This document shows positions 1 through 11,290 of a stretch of DNA of 64,000 nt, in pieces. This DNA comes from Suillus spraguei (taxonomy: Eukaryota > Basidiomycota > Agaricomycetes > Boletales > Suillaceae). The stretch's first letter is position 1. Each line of letters begins with the position of its first letter. Made by a program: the position numbers and the translations under genes. The stretch spans positions 372,001 to 436,000 of the forward strand of contig JABCPU010000002.1 in assembly GCA_016800925.1 (NCBI GenBank), written 5' to 3'. The notes beneath the pieces are model-generated. The model had not been told where the DNA came from. It saw nothing but the letters and a program-made list of their open reading frames with translations, and searched no databases.

Positions 1-161
1 CAAAACGCCTGGTTGGGCATCTTGTACCGTTGGTGTGGATGCAAGGAGAAGAGCGATTGCTCTTGCTGTTGGTGGGAGAGTGTCAGCAGGCTGTTGAGTT
101 GCTGAAGGACGCGCCAGAGACATGGTCAATTGGACTTGAGCTCTGCAATCACTTGAGATAA
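1..161 (+). CDS. 3' end of an unidentified protein-coding gene (partial)
   Basis: An open frame enters from the left edge and ends at a TAA at 159-161, giving about 52 residues. The fragment is leucine-rich (a run near LLLLLVGECQQ) and ends in CNHLR. This fits an alpha-helical C-terminus but matches no family I can name. No competing frame is open this far; the next one stops near base 102. The start and any upstream exons lie outside the window. It could also be a chance open frame, since only about 50 codons are visible. Confidence 0.35.
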   Translation, partial: KRLVGHLVPLVWMQGEERLLLLLVGECQQAVELLKDAPETWSIGLELCNHLR

Positions 162-1106
162 TAAGACTAACTGAAATGGTAGTTTATTCTCACAATTCAT
201 GTCGTAACCACGTGCCCGAAATCATCGATCATGCTGTGTTTCCGCTAAGTTGGTTTCCGGCCGCCACCGTAGTACGGTAGGTAAGGATATCAATAACATA
301 ATATCTTTTGTGGAAGAATTCCCGCAGCATTTTAAAAGTCGTAGTGTCGTCTATACCTCGTTAGAAGTGCTTTCCAAACTCTAGACCAATTGATTCTAGA
401 TTCTAATGGACAAATAGTGTTGGCGTGTACAACATACATAGTCACAGAGTTTGGAAGGCTCGTTTAAAACACTGACGAAAGTCTGATGGCGATACATCGG
501 CACAAAGAATATAGTTTTCTAAATGCTGCGGGAAGTCCTAGTCATAGTCTGATAGGCTCGTTTAAACGTTGTGGGAGGTCCCAATCATCTACAATATAGG
601 CTCGTTTAACCACTGCGGGAAGTCCAGTCATCCATAACATAGTCCGATAGGCTCGTTCAGGAAGACCCAGTCATCCATAACATATTCTGATAGGCTCGTT
701 TATGTTTTGAACGTTCTTCTAGATATATTTTTGACATGCCGACTTGCAAGGCACTCGGCACGTCGGCACCAGGACTTTGCCTTGAACATAGATTTACAAG
801 AAGTCAAGTAAGGTTTGTTATCGTGGACTTGCCGAGAGACAGCCGCGTAGAAAAAACCAGGGCGTGGTAACTCAGTGCAATCGACAACATCAACACCTAT
901 ACAGAGTAAGAGAGAATCCAAGACGAACCTTTCGGTGAGTGAGGTTTCGGTACCAGTCACTCTCATGCGTACTCGACATCATACGACTCACTGTATCAGA
1001 TAAGCAAACCCTTTGTCAGATAAGATTTCCCACTGTGACGTTATTCGAACTCCGAAAACCCTTTCTTAGGCGCTCTGAAATTGGATCTTCTCTTTCATCA
1101 TCCACC
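162..1106. other. Intergenic stretch upstream of ISU1, holding a degenerate tandem repeat
   Basis: I see no credible gene between the TAA at 161 and the ISU1 start at 1107. Short open frames exist on both strands but show no recognisable protein. The stretch holds the repeat listed at 456-702. The last 100 bases before ISU1 are pyrimidine-rich, as is common in fungal 5' leaders. Confidence 0.5.
456..702. repeat. Degenerate tandem repeat, unit about 43-51 bp
   Basis: The core AGGCTCGTTTAA recurs with its A at 456, 554, 598, 649 and 692 (some copies vary after CGTT). Spacings are 98 (two units), 44, 51 and 43 bp. Between cores are variants of CTGCGGGAAGTCC followed by AGTCAT..CATAACATA. A core-less partial copy sits near 521-548. 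Each unit has diverged by substitutions and small indels. No coding potential is seen in it. Confidence 0.75.
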
Positions 1107-1840
1107 ATGTTCCGCCTGGCACTCACAAAGACCGGACTCAGCTCTGCAATAGCACCAAAGGCTGCAAGAGCCGGTGTTGCACCAGTCCTCGCCCGTGGTT
1201 ACCACCAGAATGTTATTTCGCATTACGAGAGCCCAAGAAATGTAAAAGTCATGTTTTCTACAGTTCTGTTACGACGACTCAATATACCCCTGTTATTCCA
1301 GGTGGGCTCTCTACCCAAACATGATATTGATGTCGGTACTGGGTTAGTTGGAGCGCCCGCGTAAGTTCCTTTTTTCTCCTCCTTTCAGTTCTAACTATTA
1401 TGCCTATGGATCAGTTGTGGAGATGTCATGAAGCTCCAAATCCGAGTGGACGAAAGTGGCATCATTAGCGATGTCAAGTTCAAAACGTTTGGTTGTGGTA
1501 GCGCCATTGCTTCGAGCTCATACATGACTGAGCGCGTCAAGGGTCTCACCCTTGAGGAGGCAGGCAAAATCAAGAATACTGAAATTGCAAAGGAGTTGTG
1601 TCTTCCTCCTGTGAAGCTTCATTGTTCGAGTGAGTCTTCTGTCACACGGTGCATTTGTGAATATATTTAACATACGTTATTTTAGTGCTGGCAGAGGATG
1701 CTATTCGTTCCGCTATTCGGGATTATCGGGCAAAGCGGAGTAAGCTGACTGAAGGTCACAAAGCCGGCTTCATCGATGTAACCCAAAGTGTAGTTACCGG
1801 AGAAACAGTGGCCACTGCTCATCCCGGTATACCTGCATAG
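1107..1840 (+). CDS. ISU1: Iron-sulfur cluster assembly scaffold protein, IscU/Isu type (mitochondrial)
   Basis: Scaffold on which the Nfs1 desulfurase complex builds [2Fe-2S] clusters in the mitochondrial matrix. Four exons (1107-1241, 1302-1360, 1415-1629, 1686-1840) join in frame to 187 residues. The first 35 or so residues are basic with few acids and end near ARGYH, fitting a mitochondrial presequence. The NifU-like N-terminal domain follows. The three conserved cysteines are visible in [23 protein letters not shown] and LHCSMLAEDAI. The chaperone-binding LPPVK motif is intact just before the third cysteine. All three introns are GT...AG, 54-60 nt. The ATG at 1107 lies in a CACC context, and the upstream in-frame start at 939 only adds unrelated sequence. 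The 3' end faces PRP31 across about 240 bp. Confidence 0.95.
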
Positions 1841-2079
1841 ATAGACGTTTTCTCGAGTTGATGCTTCTTCATGTGCTGTCTTTGTGCAATGTGCACGTCC
1901 TATCATTTTTCCCATATTCATGTTCGCATCAGTTTCTGCATTTATGTTCGCATACTTTCAAAATGTCCTAGGTTGGATGATTTGTATTACCACGCCGTAA
2001 TGATATTTTCAATGCCATGCGTATCGCCCATGAGACTACTTAATGTGCTTAAGATAATGGATGAGACAAATGCCCAACC

Positions 2080-4164
2080 TTAGACCCTGCTGCTGGTGCC
2101 TTTCTGTCCCACAAATGAGAAATTCCCGGATGCAAACCAGCGCTCATTGGCTTCTTTCACTCGCTGAGCAGCAGCAGCCCTATTGGTTAGCTCGAAGCCT
2201 ATAAAAAGAACGTCAATGATTCATTCCACGCTAGCTCCACAAGGGTTCTCACCTTGCACAGGTGTGACCGTCAGCGATGTTGCTGTTCCGGATGTTGACG
2301 ATCCCCCCTGTGCAGCACGCGTAAGTGCTGCAGTACGTAACTTGTTCGCCTTCGAGAGTTTCGCTATGGAAGTGACACAATTCAGGTCTCCAAAAATGCG
2401 AAATGAAAGGATACTTACCACGACTCTTTGCCTCTCCCATACCGGCCCGGACCTTGCCCGTCCCGACGCCAATCATTCCCAAACCCTTAGTCTGATCGAA
2501 TGCGCCAACCTCCTCTTCAGCTTCACCAAATGCCATCCGGTTCTGCAGTTTCCGGAGTTCCGTTTGTGCATACGCTTCTTTTGCTTTGCGTGCCCTACAA
2601 GTATGTCAATGAAAACAATGCCAAATTCAAGGGACGACCTGCCGTTTGCCGCCTCTGCGTTTCTTCGGTCCATCGTTAGGTATGGGAAGTGCCTTCGTGG
2701 TTTTAGCAGGTGGTGGCGCTGCCAGCCGATCGATGTGTTTTTCGATTTTTTCCCGAAGCTCTTCGCCATATGAACCTGGGCATACCATCAACTAGGAGTC
2801 CGTCAACACCCAAGAACTGAACCGACCGTCTCTTCGTGTCCGTTCAAGGTCCATGCGTGCAGCCAGAACGCATTTTGCTCCCACTGTCCGCTGAACCTTC
2901 AGTTGGTATTCAGCTGGCGTCTGCTGGATCAAGTCAGACTGGAAGACGAAACCGGTGTGCCGTCGTTGAGTGTACGCTGAGAAACCTAGAGCAACTTTCT
3001 TCTGAGCGCCCAGCAGCTACACAAAATTTGTGAGACTAATGATGTCGGGAGAGTAAGACTGCAGCACACATGGACATTACACGAGGGCATTTTGGCGAGG
3101 GGACCGAGGCCGCCTGCCACACCGAGTAATTTTGCAGCTGTAGTAGTACCAACGATGGCTGAAAGATTTGGTGCCAGAACATTCATTCTTGAGCTGACGT
3201 ACATGAAAATCTGTTCTCTTTCATTAGTTATTACATTTATTGCACAGAAGGGACATTTACGCACCTTTTTACGTGCCTCCTCAAGTTTGTCTGCGAGGTC
3301 ACAGGCTTTTTCAACAGCAGCCCACTGTGCATCAGTGAGTGTTTGACCGCTTGTCGTTGTTGCAGTTATGAGCACACTCATAACCACTGCAGGGGGAAGA
3401 ACACCCGCAAGGTCAGCTTTTGTGGGGTCCTGTAAATTGATAGTGAGCAGACATAGCTTGTGTGGAACCTGTTCTTACCTCTGTGTTGGCGAGAACGCGA
3501 ACCGCGCGGACATACTGTGCAGGGTCCGGAACGAGCTGCTCCAGCTCTGGAAACTTCTCCGCATAATGGTCGCGTATGAACTACAGACACCCATTTAGGG
3601 GATGAATATCAGTGACCACAAATCATACCTTGTGCACCACGAGAATTTCATTGTCTACATCCACTGATAAATTGTTTGCTTGCACGATGAGAGTGTATTC
3701 CGGGTTCAGATGGGCGGGTAATGACATCGCTTCCGGTGTACTGGGATTCGCTTGGTATTTCTCGATTTCCTGAACGCGAAGTCAGCTCGCCAGACCTGTG
3801 TTGATTAAAGAGAATCAATTCATGCCTTCAATATGTCTGTCATTCGTTTACTGCCTTCTAGTTTCGCTACAGAGTCAACATCCTCGAACCTTCCCAAGTC
3901 CATTCGCTGTACATCCTCTGCATCGAGTTCGTCTGCGGGCTTCATCCCTCCTTCGAGGACCAATCCGCCTGTTTCGTCTGCTTCGGCTTCTTCGCCCTCG
4001 GCGTCTTCCTCTGGCTCTGACATGTCGGCATCCTCAGCAGCCTTTCTCTTCAGTCCGTTGGTGCTGTTACTCGTGGAGGGCGCAGCTGGTGGGGCGGGTT
4101 CCTCAGCACCATCGTCTGACAGATCGTCAATGTCAGCGAGGAGTTCATCGGCTAGTCCGCTCAT
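2080..4164 (-). CDS. PRP31: U4/U6 small nuclear ribonucleoprotein Prp31
   Basis: Pre-mRNA splicing factor that bridges U4 snRNA/15.5K protein and U5 in the tri-snRNP. Ten exons (3826-4164, 3629-3769, 3479-3580, 3265-3429, 3076-3210, 2827-3016, 2643-2775, 2419-2594, 2253-2363, 2080-2198) keep one frame and give 536 residues. The human protein has 499. The acidic N-terminus (about 110 residues) leads to [16 protein letters not shown]-like region and the Nop domain follow, with [19 protein letters not shown], then the C-terminal Prp31 region ([22 protein letters not shown]). Two of nine introns (3770-3825 and 2595-2642) can only be spliced in frame from a GC donor; no GT donor restores the frame. 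Convergent with ISU1. Confidence 0.94.
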
Positions 4165-4408
4165 GAGGAGAACCGTTCTTCAAGGCGAGGTTTAAGTTAA
4201 GGAGTAAAGGTACGATAACGTAAGCAAGTGAAGATGTCCTGCAAGGGAAATTCGCATTGTACTTTGTAACTTCAAACTTGCTACAGAAAGAATATCCTGG
4301 GGGTATGTAAGTTGAACATATGGTATGTGGTAGGTAGCTGTGTAGATTGAGATATATACTGATATAGAGATTGACGGCACTTAATGGTAGCGAGTGATCG
4401 ATAGTTGC

Positions 4409-6025
4409 TCACTTCTTCATCCGCCTGAAGAGTCTTGAAGCCTCATTCCACCTCCCAGCATACTCCTCTTGATCGTCTATTGCATGCATCCACGAATAAC
4501 CTACACGAGCTGTACGCGGTAGGATACCACACAAGAATGCAGCCACTTTTGTTGCATCGTGGATTTTCGAATAAGTTGCATCGAAAACAGAAAGGCGGTA
4601 GTTGGTGGCGTCTCCGACCCAGTAGTGCCACTGATCGTCTTGTTCTTCAATAAAGGAGAAGTCGATCTCAAGCGTTAGTTCTAATAGGTCGGGGCAGTGC
4701 TTGAGGAAGCACAATAGTCCAATTGGTGACATGGACGACGGCAGAGGAGTTCCCAGAAATTTATTCAGTATGAGTTGCACGATATTGGGCCATGCCTGTG
4801 CCAATTCTAAGGCGGCAACATCGTCCAAAGAGATCCCACATCCTACATCAAGATGTACGTGTGTCATCCGGTTGAATGACAGAAGCGGGTTGAGATCTTC
4901 CAGCTTCAGGACAGAGAACGAGTCATGTGGAGGGCGTTCTGCAATGATTTTGAGGCGATGAAGTGAGTAGTGGCTGACGGAAGTGGAGAGGCACTGAAAT
5001 AATTGTGCTAAGACGGATGCTGTTGTATGGTTATCGCTGAAGATTGAGAGGTTCGTAAGCCTGTTCCGCATTCTGCTCACGAAGTCGACAGCAGATGTGA
5101 TATCTTGCACATGCACGTTAAGTACTTGAAGTTGCTTAAATAAAGGCTCGTTCTGGAATTCGGTATTTGGTTGGAGAACAAATTTAAGGTCTAGAAGAGA
5201 CGGTAGACGTGATAAATGGTCCAAAACCTCAGCATTGAGGACTCCACAGTGGATTGTAGTAAGATGATGCAGGTGAAAAAGAGTTTGAGAAACGGAGTAG
5301 CGAAGATGACTTGCTTGGGCTACTGAATGTACCATCAATTTTCGCAAAGAGGGGCACCCAGAAGCAATCGAGGAGATGAACTGTTGCAGGGTAGGAAGTG
5401 ACGAGATGGCCCAGAACTCGAGAAAAATAGACGTGAGAGACTTGGTCATGATTCGACGGATCAGCCTCAAGTCTCCCTCATCATAGACAATCCACTCGAG
5501 GGATGTGAGATTTGGCAGCAGTGGCTGTGTGGGGTCCATGGAGGCGAGACAAGCGAGTAATTCATCATCAATGTCAACTATCAATTTTTGTCCACAGCAG
5601 ACATCCTGGACAGCAAAACTGAGTTGACGGATGCGTAAAGCATACCTGCGAAAGATACTCCAGTCATCTTTGGTCAAGTGCCTATGAAGTTTCTGAAGGG
5701 ATGTCAACAATTGAAACAGAGCAGGCAGAGATCCTCTTACTAAACAAATCAAGCTTGACGACCTGTTTTTTCCTCCGCCCCATAAATCATGAGGCATGGA
5801 TTGAATCGCTCTCGCGATAGTGCCAAATTGTTGCCAGAGGACATCCAAAGCTGTATCATGAAAAGCACTACAAGTCCTTGCGAGAGCAGCAAGAGTGGCT
5901 TGAGCTGTGTGTTTTTGGCGACTCGTGTCAAGCACAAATATCCAGTGAAAAATGGACAACTGTATCTCTGAAATAAACAGACAGTGAGACATAAGCCGAT
6001 TAGAGAACTGAATGTGTGTTGACAT
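4409..6025 (-). CDS. F-box-like / leucine-rich-repeat protein (hypothetical)
   Basis: Single uninterrupted frame of 538 residues, unusual here where almost every other gene is split. The N-terminus has the arrangement common in agaricomycete F-box-like proteins: a short helix (LFISEIQLSIFHWIF), then LAALARTCSAFHDTALDVLWQQ. The rest is rich in leucines spaced as in divergent leucine-rich repeats. Such proteins typically present substrates to SCF ubiquitin ligases, but the F-box here is weak and the substrate unknown. The start could be the first ATG (6025) or the Met 12 codons later, which leads straight into the F-box-like helix. Expanded, fast-evolving family, so orthology cannot be inferred. 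Confidence 0.75.
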   Translation of the reverse strand: MSTHIQFSNRLMSHCLFISEIQLSIFHWIFVLDTSRQKHTAQATLAALARTCSAFHDTALDVLWQQFGTIARAIQSMPHDLWGGGKNRSSSLICLVRGSLPALFQLLTSLQKLHRHLTKDDWSIFRRYALRIRQLSFAVQDVCCGQKLIVDIDDELLACLASMDPTQPLLPNLTSLEWIVYDEGDLRLIRRIMTKSLTSIFLEFWAISSLPTLQQFISSIASGCPSLRKLMVHSVAQASHLRYSVSQTLFHLHHLTTIHCGVLNAEVLDHLSRLPSLLDLKFVLQPNTEFQNEPLFKQLQVLNVHVQDITSAVDFVSRMRNRLTNLSIFSDNHTTASVLAQLFQCLSTSVSHYSLHRLKIIAERPPHDSFSVLKLEDLNPLLSFNRMTHVHLDVGCGISLDDVAALELAQAWPNIVQLILNKFLGTPLPSSMSPIGLLCFLKHCPDLLELTLEIDFSFIEEQDDQWHYWVGDATNYRLSVFDATYSKIHDATKVAAFLCGILPRTARVGYSWMHAIDDQEEYAGRWNEASRLFRRMKK

Positions 6026-6412
6026 TACTATTAGGGTATTCCATGTTTAGTAACTATGACGAAGCTGGTCCGTGCACGAAGGTGAAAGGTATATAAGGCT
6101 GCTATTGAGATTGTAACAACTCATACTTACCTTGATGGCACAGGCTCCTTCAAGTACCTGGGTTTGTGGGCCGTGGGGACCCTTCATAGCACGGCGACCT
6201 TGTCCATACAGAGGGTAATTACGGTTTGTATGGGCTCCGGCTCATGCACCGTCTCAATATTTTCCAGTCCTGCCACAGCCACTCTGGCTAAGCAGGCCAT
6301 CTTTTTTTTCGACTTTTATAGGTCCTAACCCTAACCCCATTATAATTATATACATAGTAATTGTGCTTCTTTGTCATCAGTAAAATCTTTAACCACTACC
6401 AATTGATGCTAG
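6026..6412. other. Divergent intergenic region between F-box-like gene and MED10
   Basis: Shared upstream region for two divergent genes. On the minus strand a GTAAGTATGA donor-like site lies near 6120-6130 and an AG lies just before the F-box ATG. A 5'-UTR intron of the F-box-like gene is therefore possible. Contains the telomere-like motif at 6324-6338. No gene seen. Confidence 0.45.
6324..6338. repeat. Short interstitial telomere-like motif
   Basis: CCTAACCCTAACCCC, about two and a half units of CCCTAA/TTAGGG, the usual telomere repeat of filamentous fungi. It is too short for a former chromosome end. Such boxes are often found in fungal promoters, and it lies about 75 bp upstream of MED10. 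Confidence 0.6.
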
Positions 6413-7020
6413 ATGACCTCATACAATCATCCTGAGTCCCAGACACTAAGCTCACATGCACCAGATTCACCGCGCTCTTCACAATCACCCCCACCTTCTG
6501 GTGTCCAGGGTGATTTGGAATTAGAACTTCTGGGGCTTGCCAACGCTTTATACAACCTTGGAACAACTGTCATCAATGACTCCACCAAAGATCGTGATAG
6601 ACCAGGTGGTGCGAAGCCGGTAGGCCTTGGGGCGTGCGTTATCTTTCGCCACTCCAATTGTCTATGATTCTAAAGATCCCAGAAATGAGGTTGTCAATCA
6701 CCTCATGTCCATCGATAACAAAGCACAAGACATTCGGACTATGATACCTCTACAAGTTCTGTCTGATATCGACAACGCACGTAACCCCATGCAGTTGACC
6801 AAGGAGCGTCTAGAAAGAGCAGCTACCGAGAATCAATTCATGAACGGAAAGATAGCAGCTATTGACGTAAGGACCTCCCTCTTTTCAATCCTCCTTGTTA
6901 ATGCACGCACTTCTCTCGTAGTCCTACCGCAAGCTTCTAAACGAGGCGTTAGCATTGAACTTTCCAGAGACGGCCGAATATCTCCATCCTAGTCACGATG
7001 GCATCAAGATGGAGTTATAG
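6413..7020 (+). CDS. MED10: Mediator complex subunit 10 (Med10/Nut2)
   Basis: Subunit of the middle module of Mediator, which couples activators to RNA polymerase II in the nucleus. Three exons (6413-6633, 6683-6866, 6922-7020) give 167 residues with in-frame GT...AG introns of 49 and 55 nt. After a Ser/Pro-rich leader of about 35 residues comes the Med10 fold: LELELLGLANALYNLG, then VVNHLMSIDNKAQDI, IPLQVLSDIDNARNPMQLTK and, at the end, SYRKLLNEALALNFPETAEY. These match the conserved helical core of the family (length usually 120-170). The gene is divergent from the F-box-like gene and is the last gene before a 3.5 kb desert. Confidence 0.92.
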
Positions 7021-10000
7021 GCAGAGCACTGTCGCCCACAATCTGGCCATCGTCGCACACCTTAGCATCTCGTCGATGACTCAATGTCACTTACGTAAAG
7101 AGGACCGCACGCTCGGATTAATTTCCCTCGTAGACAGAGGAACATTCTATTCTCTCTTGTGATTATCGGGACAATTCGTAACAATCAGCCTGATTAAAAC
7201 GGAATAGCTAAATTTCTCATTGAGGATGCTCCCAATGGCAATTTTTTTGACCATGCGAAGATAATGCGGGCGCGTTCGGGTCACCCACAAGGCAACGCCA
7301 CACAGGGCGAATCTGCTCTGGTCATCTTCGTGCCAGCGAGACACTTTACCTATTATGGCCCCTCAAAAGCGCCTTTCACGATAAGTGTGTAGCTTGCTCG
7401 GACTTCTTTGCTACCGCCGTGGCTTCTTAGTTCCTGCCCTTCCTGGATCATTGGGACTTTGTGGCGCACCAATATACTCAGCGATGGTCTCTCACTGCCA
7501 CAAATCCATACATCATGGATTGTCGCGAAGCCGGCCACCTGTTAATGGTATTCAGATCTGATGACAGACATGTGGGTGGATGTCAGTGCTTAATGACAAT
7601 ATAGACACAGTGGTATTTCCATAAGTGTAAGCCTCGAGAGTAGGAAACGTTCATTCCGCTCTAACGGCACTCATGTTTCAATTTCAGGGATCATTCCTTA
7701 TCTCACGTCCACATTCGTATCCCGCAGTGCATTTTCACGATGGAATTATTGGGCCGAAAACACGAGATCCTCCTTTATCGTCGCCGCAATGGTTGTCTCC
7801 GAATGTATTTGTTTCAAGGGCACTCCCGACCTGGATACAACATTGGCGTTGTTAGTCATGAGAATCTTGGTGCGGCTGATGAGGGCTGATAGTATACTGG
7901 TTGATGCGGCGGCAACGACTACAAGCACCGGGAAATCAACTAATGTTTCTACAGCCGTGTTTTCTCCTACCTTCTCCGACGAGTCTTCTCACTGTCTATT
8001 TTAATGGCGAGCAAAAGTATCCTGCTGCAGTACCATTTACAAAAGCGGTTTAAATCTTGTCTTTGTGGAGAAACGTTTCGGAGACAGTGAGCAGTTGGTC
8101 AGTGTCGGCCTTCCGTCCAGCCGTGAAAATACGGTAGCATTGGCCCTCGTGATCACTCCTCGGACCTCGCTACGGCGCGCGAACTTATCTTCGATTACTT
8201 GGGATTTGCACGAGACCATATTGGAGCTAGTGCCTGTGCTGCATCGCTAAGGAGCAAGGTGGGCTCGACCATATCTGAAGCGGTAATACACTAAGAGGAC
8301 ATTGGCTCGTAATATCAAACACCCGGGAGGGACCCCGAAAACCTGCATCTTTGCATTTGAACCAGTTCGATTGTTTGTCGAGGCGCCCATTTTGATTTCG
8401 AACAAAAACAGTGGAAGCCGCATCGCCACTAGCACGCCTATCGCCCCTCAGATCCTCCGTCCTTCGATCTTAGCCTTGTATCACCGCAAGATAGGACTTG
8501 GTAAGAGGCATCATGGGGCATGTACGCCTGCCCATCCTGGCACCCGCAGGTCATTCACTACCTATCGTCGGCACGTTAGCGATTTACAAATGTGGCTCCT
8601 CATTACATTAACGTAAGGAACTCAACCTTGATCCGTAATAAATTTGCAGACGCCTGAAGAGGGCTTGCGAGGGTCACCATAATTAAGCAGTCGCTTCGTG
8701 TATTATCAATATTAATATTTTTCTTATTATCAATATCCACAGAACGTCGTGCATTAGATGAGCCCATACCCACCCATAACGACAATGAGCTATCTTGCAC
8801 GTGCAAACAAGGAGATGAACTCTGGCTATGATGGTGGTCGAAGGAGATAGTCCACAATGAGCCTTTCGTACTAGATAACGATACAAGCAAGTCCATCGCG
8901 GATAGCTGATCAGATCGATAGCACAACGTACATTCCCATTCGATCAGGGATGTGAGAACGAGTTGCACGAATACTGACTAACTAGTTGACGAAAATATCG
9001 ATTTCAAAAGAGACTTGATGGTACGGTCATGAAGGTGCCGGGCAGCTGGGTACTCGCATCAAGTGTCTCGCGCGCGAGAAATGTTCGGATGTTACGCGAG
9101 AGGTGTTGTGATACATGTGTTGTCGACGTAAGACGGTCCGTGAAGTGGCCGAATGATGAGATCTATGATATAGGAGTGACCCTACTGAGCATCAAGTTAA
9201 CACCAGATTGATGGTCGCCCCAAGTATACAATGAGGTACTAAGTAAATACATCCGAAGTTTAATGAAACACTAGACCAGATAAGTTTCGGAGCGGTTGTG
9301 TCGATTGGAGAAATATGACCTTCTAGAACCTACCCCATATCCAAACGCACCGAGAAAGTTTCATCACTGGTCCCGATAGACGGTCAAAAAGAGGGTTCTC
9401 CCACGGATGTACGTACTGCTCCAAGCAACGGATGAGAGTGAGCATCAAGTCTTGGCCAGAAGCCAACTTGACCGAAACAACGTACAGGTGACTGCATCCT
9501 GTTGGATCTGGCGAAAAACTTTTGATCGTCTCTGATTCGAATCGCGGCACATTGTCATTCGAGTCCGCGCTATCTGCTGTACCTGACTGCAGGTCAAATA
9601 GCTGAACTTAATGGTAGGCAACTTGGACACGAGGCTATGGATCTAATCATGAATGCGATCTCCGGTGCCGCTTGATTGTCCAAATCAACATACAGGCAGG
9701 AAGCGCGCAGCTTGGCAACGTGCCCTCATGATGATGCTATCAAAGGCGTGTCCACGATGGTCCGTTCCTCGGACACTAGGATAACAGCTGGTAAAACATG
9801 CTGGTACGACCAACTATTGTACCCCTTGTGAGATAAGATATTTGCGGGAACAGCCGAAGACCTCAAGGTTTGTTGTCCACCGATCTGAAGATTGAATGCT
9901 ACTTTTTGAAAGGTATTCGAATTTGGACTAGTGCAACGGAGTCATTTCCACCAATCGCAGGGTGCTTCAGTGCTCACAAGTCGCCAACGTAAAACTCAAC

Positions 10001-10555
10001 TTGACCAGATCAGGCTGGGAGTCCAAGCAGCATCGTTGACGTGAACGTGGGAAGCCGCCGGAGAATGGCCTTCAAGTAAGAGAGCAATCATGACGAACTT
10101 ATCTGCAAAAATATATCAAGCCATCTGTAAGCTCTGGTAATGGTCCTGAGCTTCTTTCTCAGCATCAGGACCCTTCCAATGGACATATCTGATTTCTTGG
10201 CGTCACGGACATTACCACAGAATGAGCGCATAAGAACTTATGTGTTGATTAACGTGCAGAGAATTACGGGCCCGACCAATGTAGGGTCGACATCGAAGTT
10301 TCGCAATTCTGAAGCGGTCCCATGAGATTCCGTAGTTGTCGAATAAAGTGTAGTAATTATGCAGATCCGTGGCATATCGTGGTTTTAGTGCAAGTGATTA
10401 CGGGTATCGAATGTGCGAGAATTAAGCCCCAAAATCAAGGACTTTGAACGGAGGTCACGGCAGCCCAGAAATATCTCACGAGGCTCGTACCACGATGGCA
10501 GTACATGTACAGAATAACGAGTCCTACGATTGTCACCAGTCATGTTGTTAGCTGA
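7021..10555. other. Gene desert, 3.5 kb without a recognisable gene
   Basis: I read both strands and found no open frame above about 120 codons and no recognisable protein, splice-linked exons, tRNA, transposon terminal repeat or simple repeat. The longest frames (8302-8616 plus, 8603-8968 minus) show no domain and no conserved-looking composition. Base composition looks even. Either old decayed sequence or true intergenic DNA. Confidence 0.5.
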
Positions 10556-11067
10556 TCAAAGTTTTAGTACACACGTCAAAGATATACCCACATTGAAAAA
10601 GAGTTCGTTTAAGCAAACATCCCCGTCTTCCCAGTGAGATACCATATGAGACCTGATACAAGCAGTGATCAACGACAATCGGTAATCGGGTCATAGATCG
10701 TGACAATTCCTACCGGCCACCTTGCCCCAAATTCTCCGTGATCTGGACTAAGACCATGTACTTACTGTGTCAAGTATATAATACATGGTCACGAGATGAG
10801 TTCAACGTAAGCGGTCAGCCATTGCACGTACAATCCATGTGGCTGAACCTCCACCATCCGCTCTTTGACGCGTTCGCCTATCTCCTTCATCCAAGTTTTT
10901 ACTTGATCACGCTCAATATGTGGCCACACAGCATGCGAAAGCGTTGCTGGCAAGAGTTTCTTCACGTATGCACGCAATACCTCCGTATCGAAAGCGGGTC
11001 TAGGTGCTTGAGGAGATACTGCACCAGACCGCAGAACAGGAGAACGGAGTCCCAGAGTCGTTGTCAT
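10556..11067 (-). CDS. Dynein light chain, Tctex-1 family
   Basis: Light chain that binds the dynein intermediate chain and helps assemble the cytoplasmic dynein motor. Three exons (10832-11067, 10714-10764, 10556-10652) join in frame to 127 residues across introns of 67 and 61 nt. The recognisable Tctex-1 blocks are FDTEVLRAYVKKLLPATLSH, the amphipathic helix KEIGERVKERMVEVQP, the strand FKYMVLVQITENLGQGGR, and SHWEDGD before the last strand. The exon 1 frame runs on past the splice site into a read-through tail, so the short second and third exons are easy to miss. The C-terminus ends LTCVLKL rather than a more usual ICIALAIR-like strand. Divergent from the PEX11-family gene, 223 bp apart. 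Confidence 0.82.
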
Positions 11068-11290
11068 CCTTCCTCCAACAAGAGGGAACTAGGAACAATT
11101 TTGAATGTTATACTGAATCACGGTGAAGGCGTTTACATTTGTTTGGCCATATGTTCACCCGGTCCGCTTTCGTGAGAAGTTTGACATACACACTTACAAG
11201 CTTGCTGTGCGCTGTGCACTGTCCCACCTTCGTCCTAGCCACCCGTAGTATCAATTTACTGATCGAAACAGAATCCTTCAAAACTCAAGA

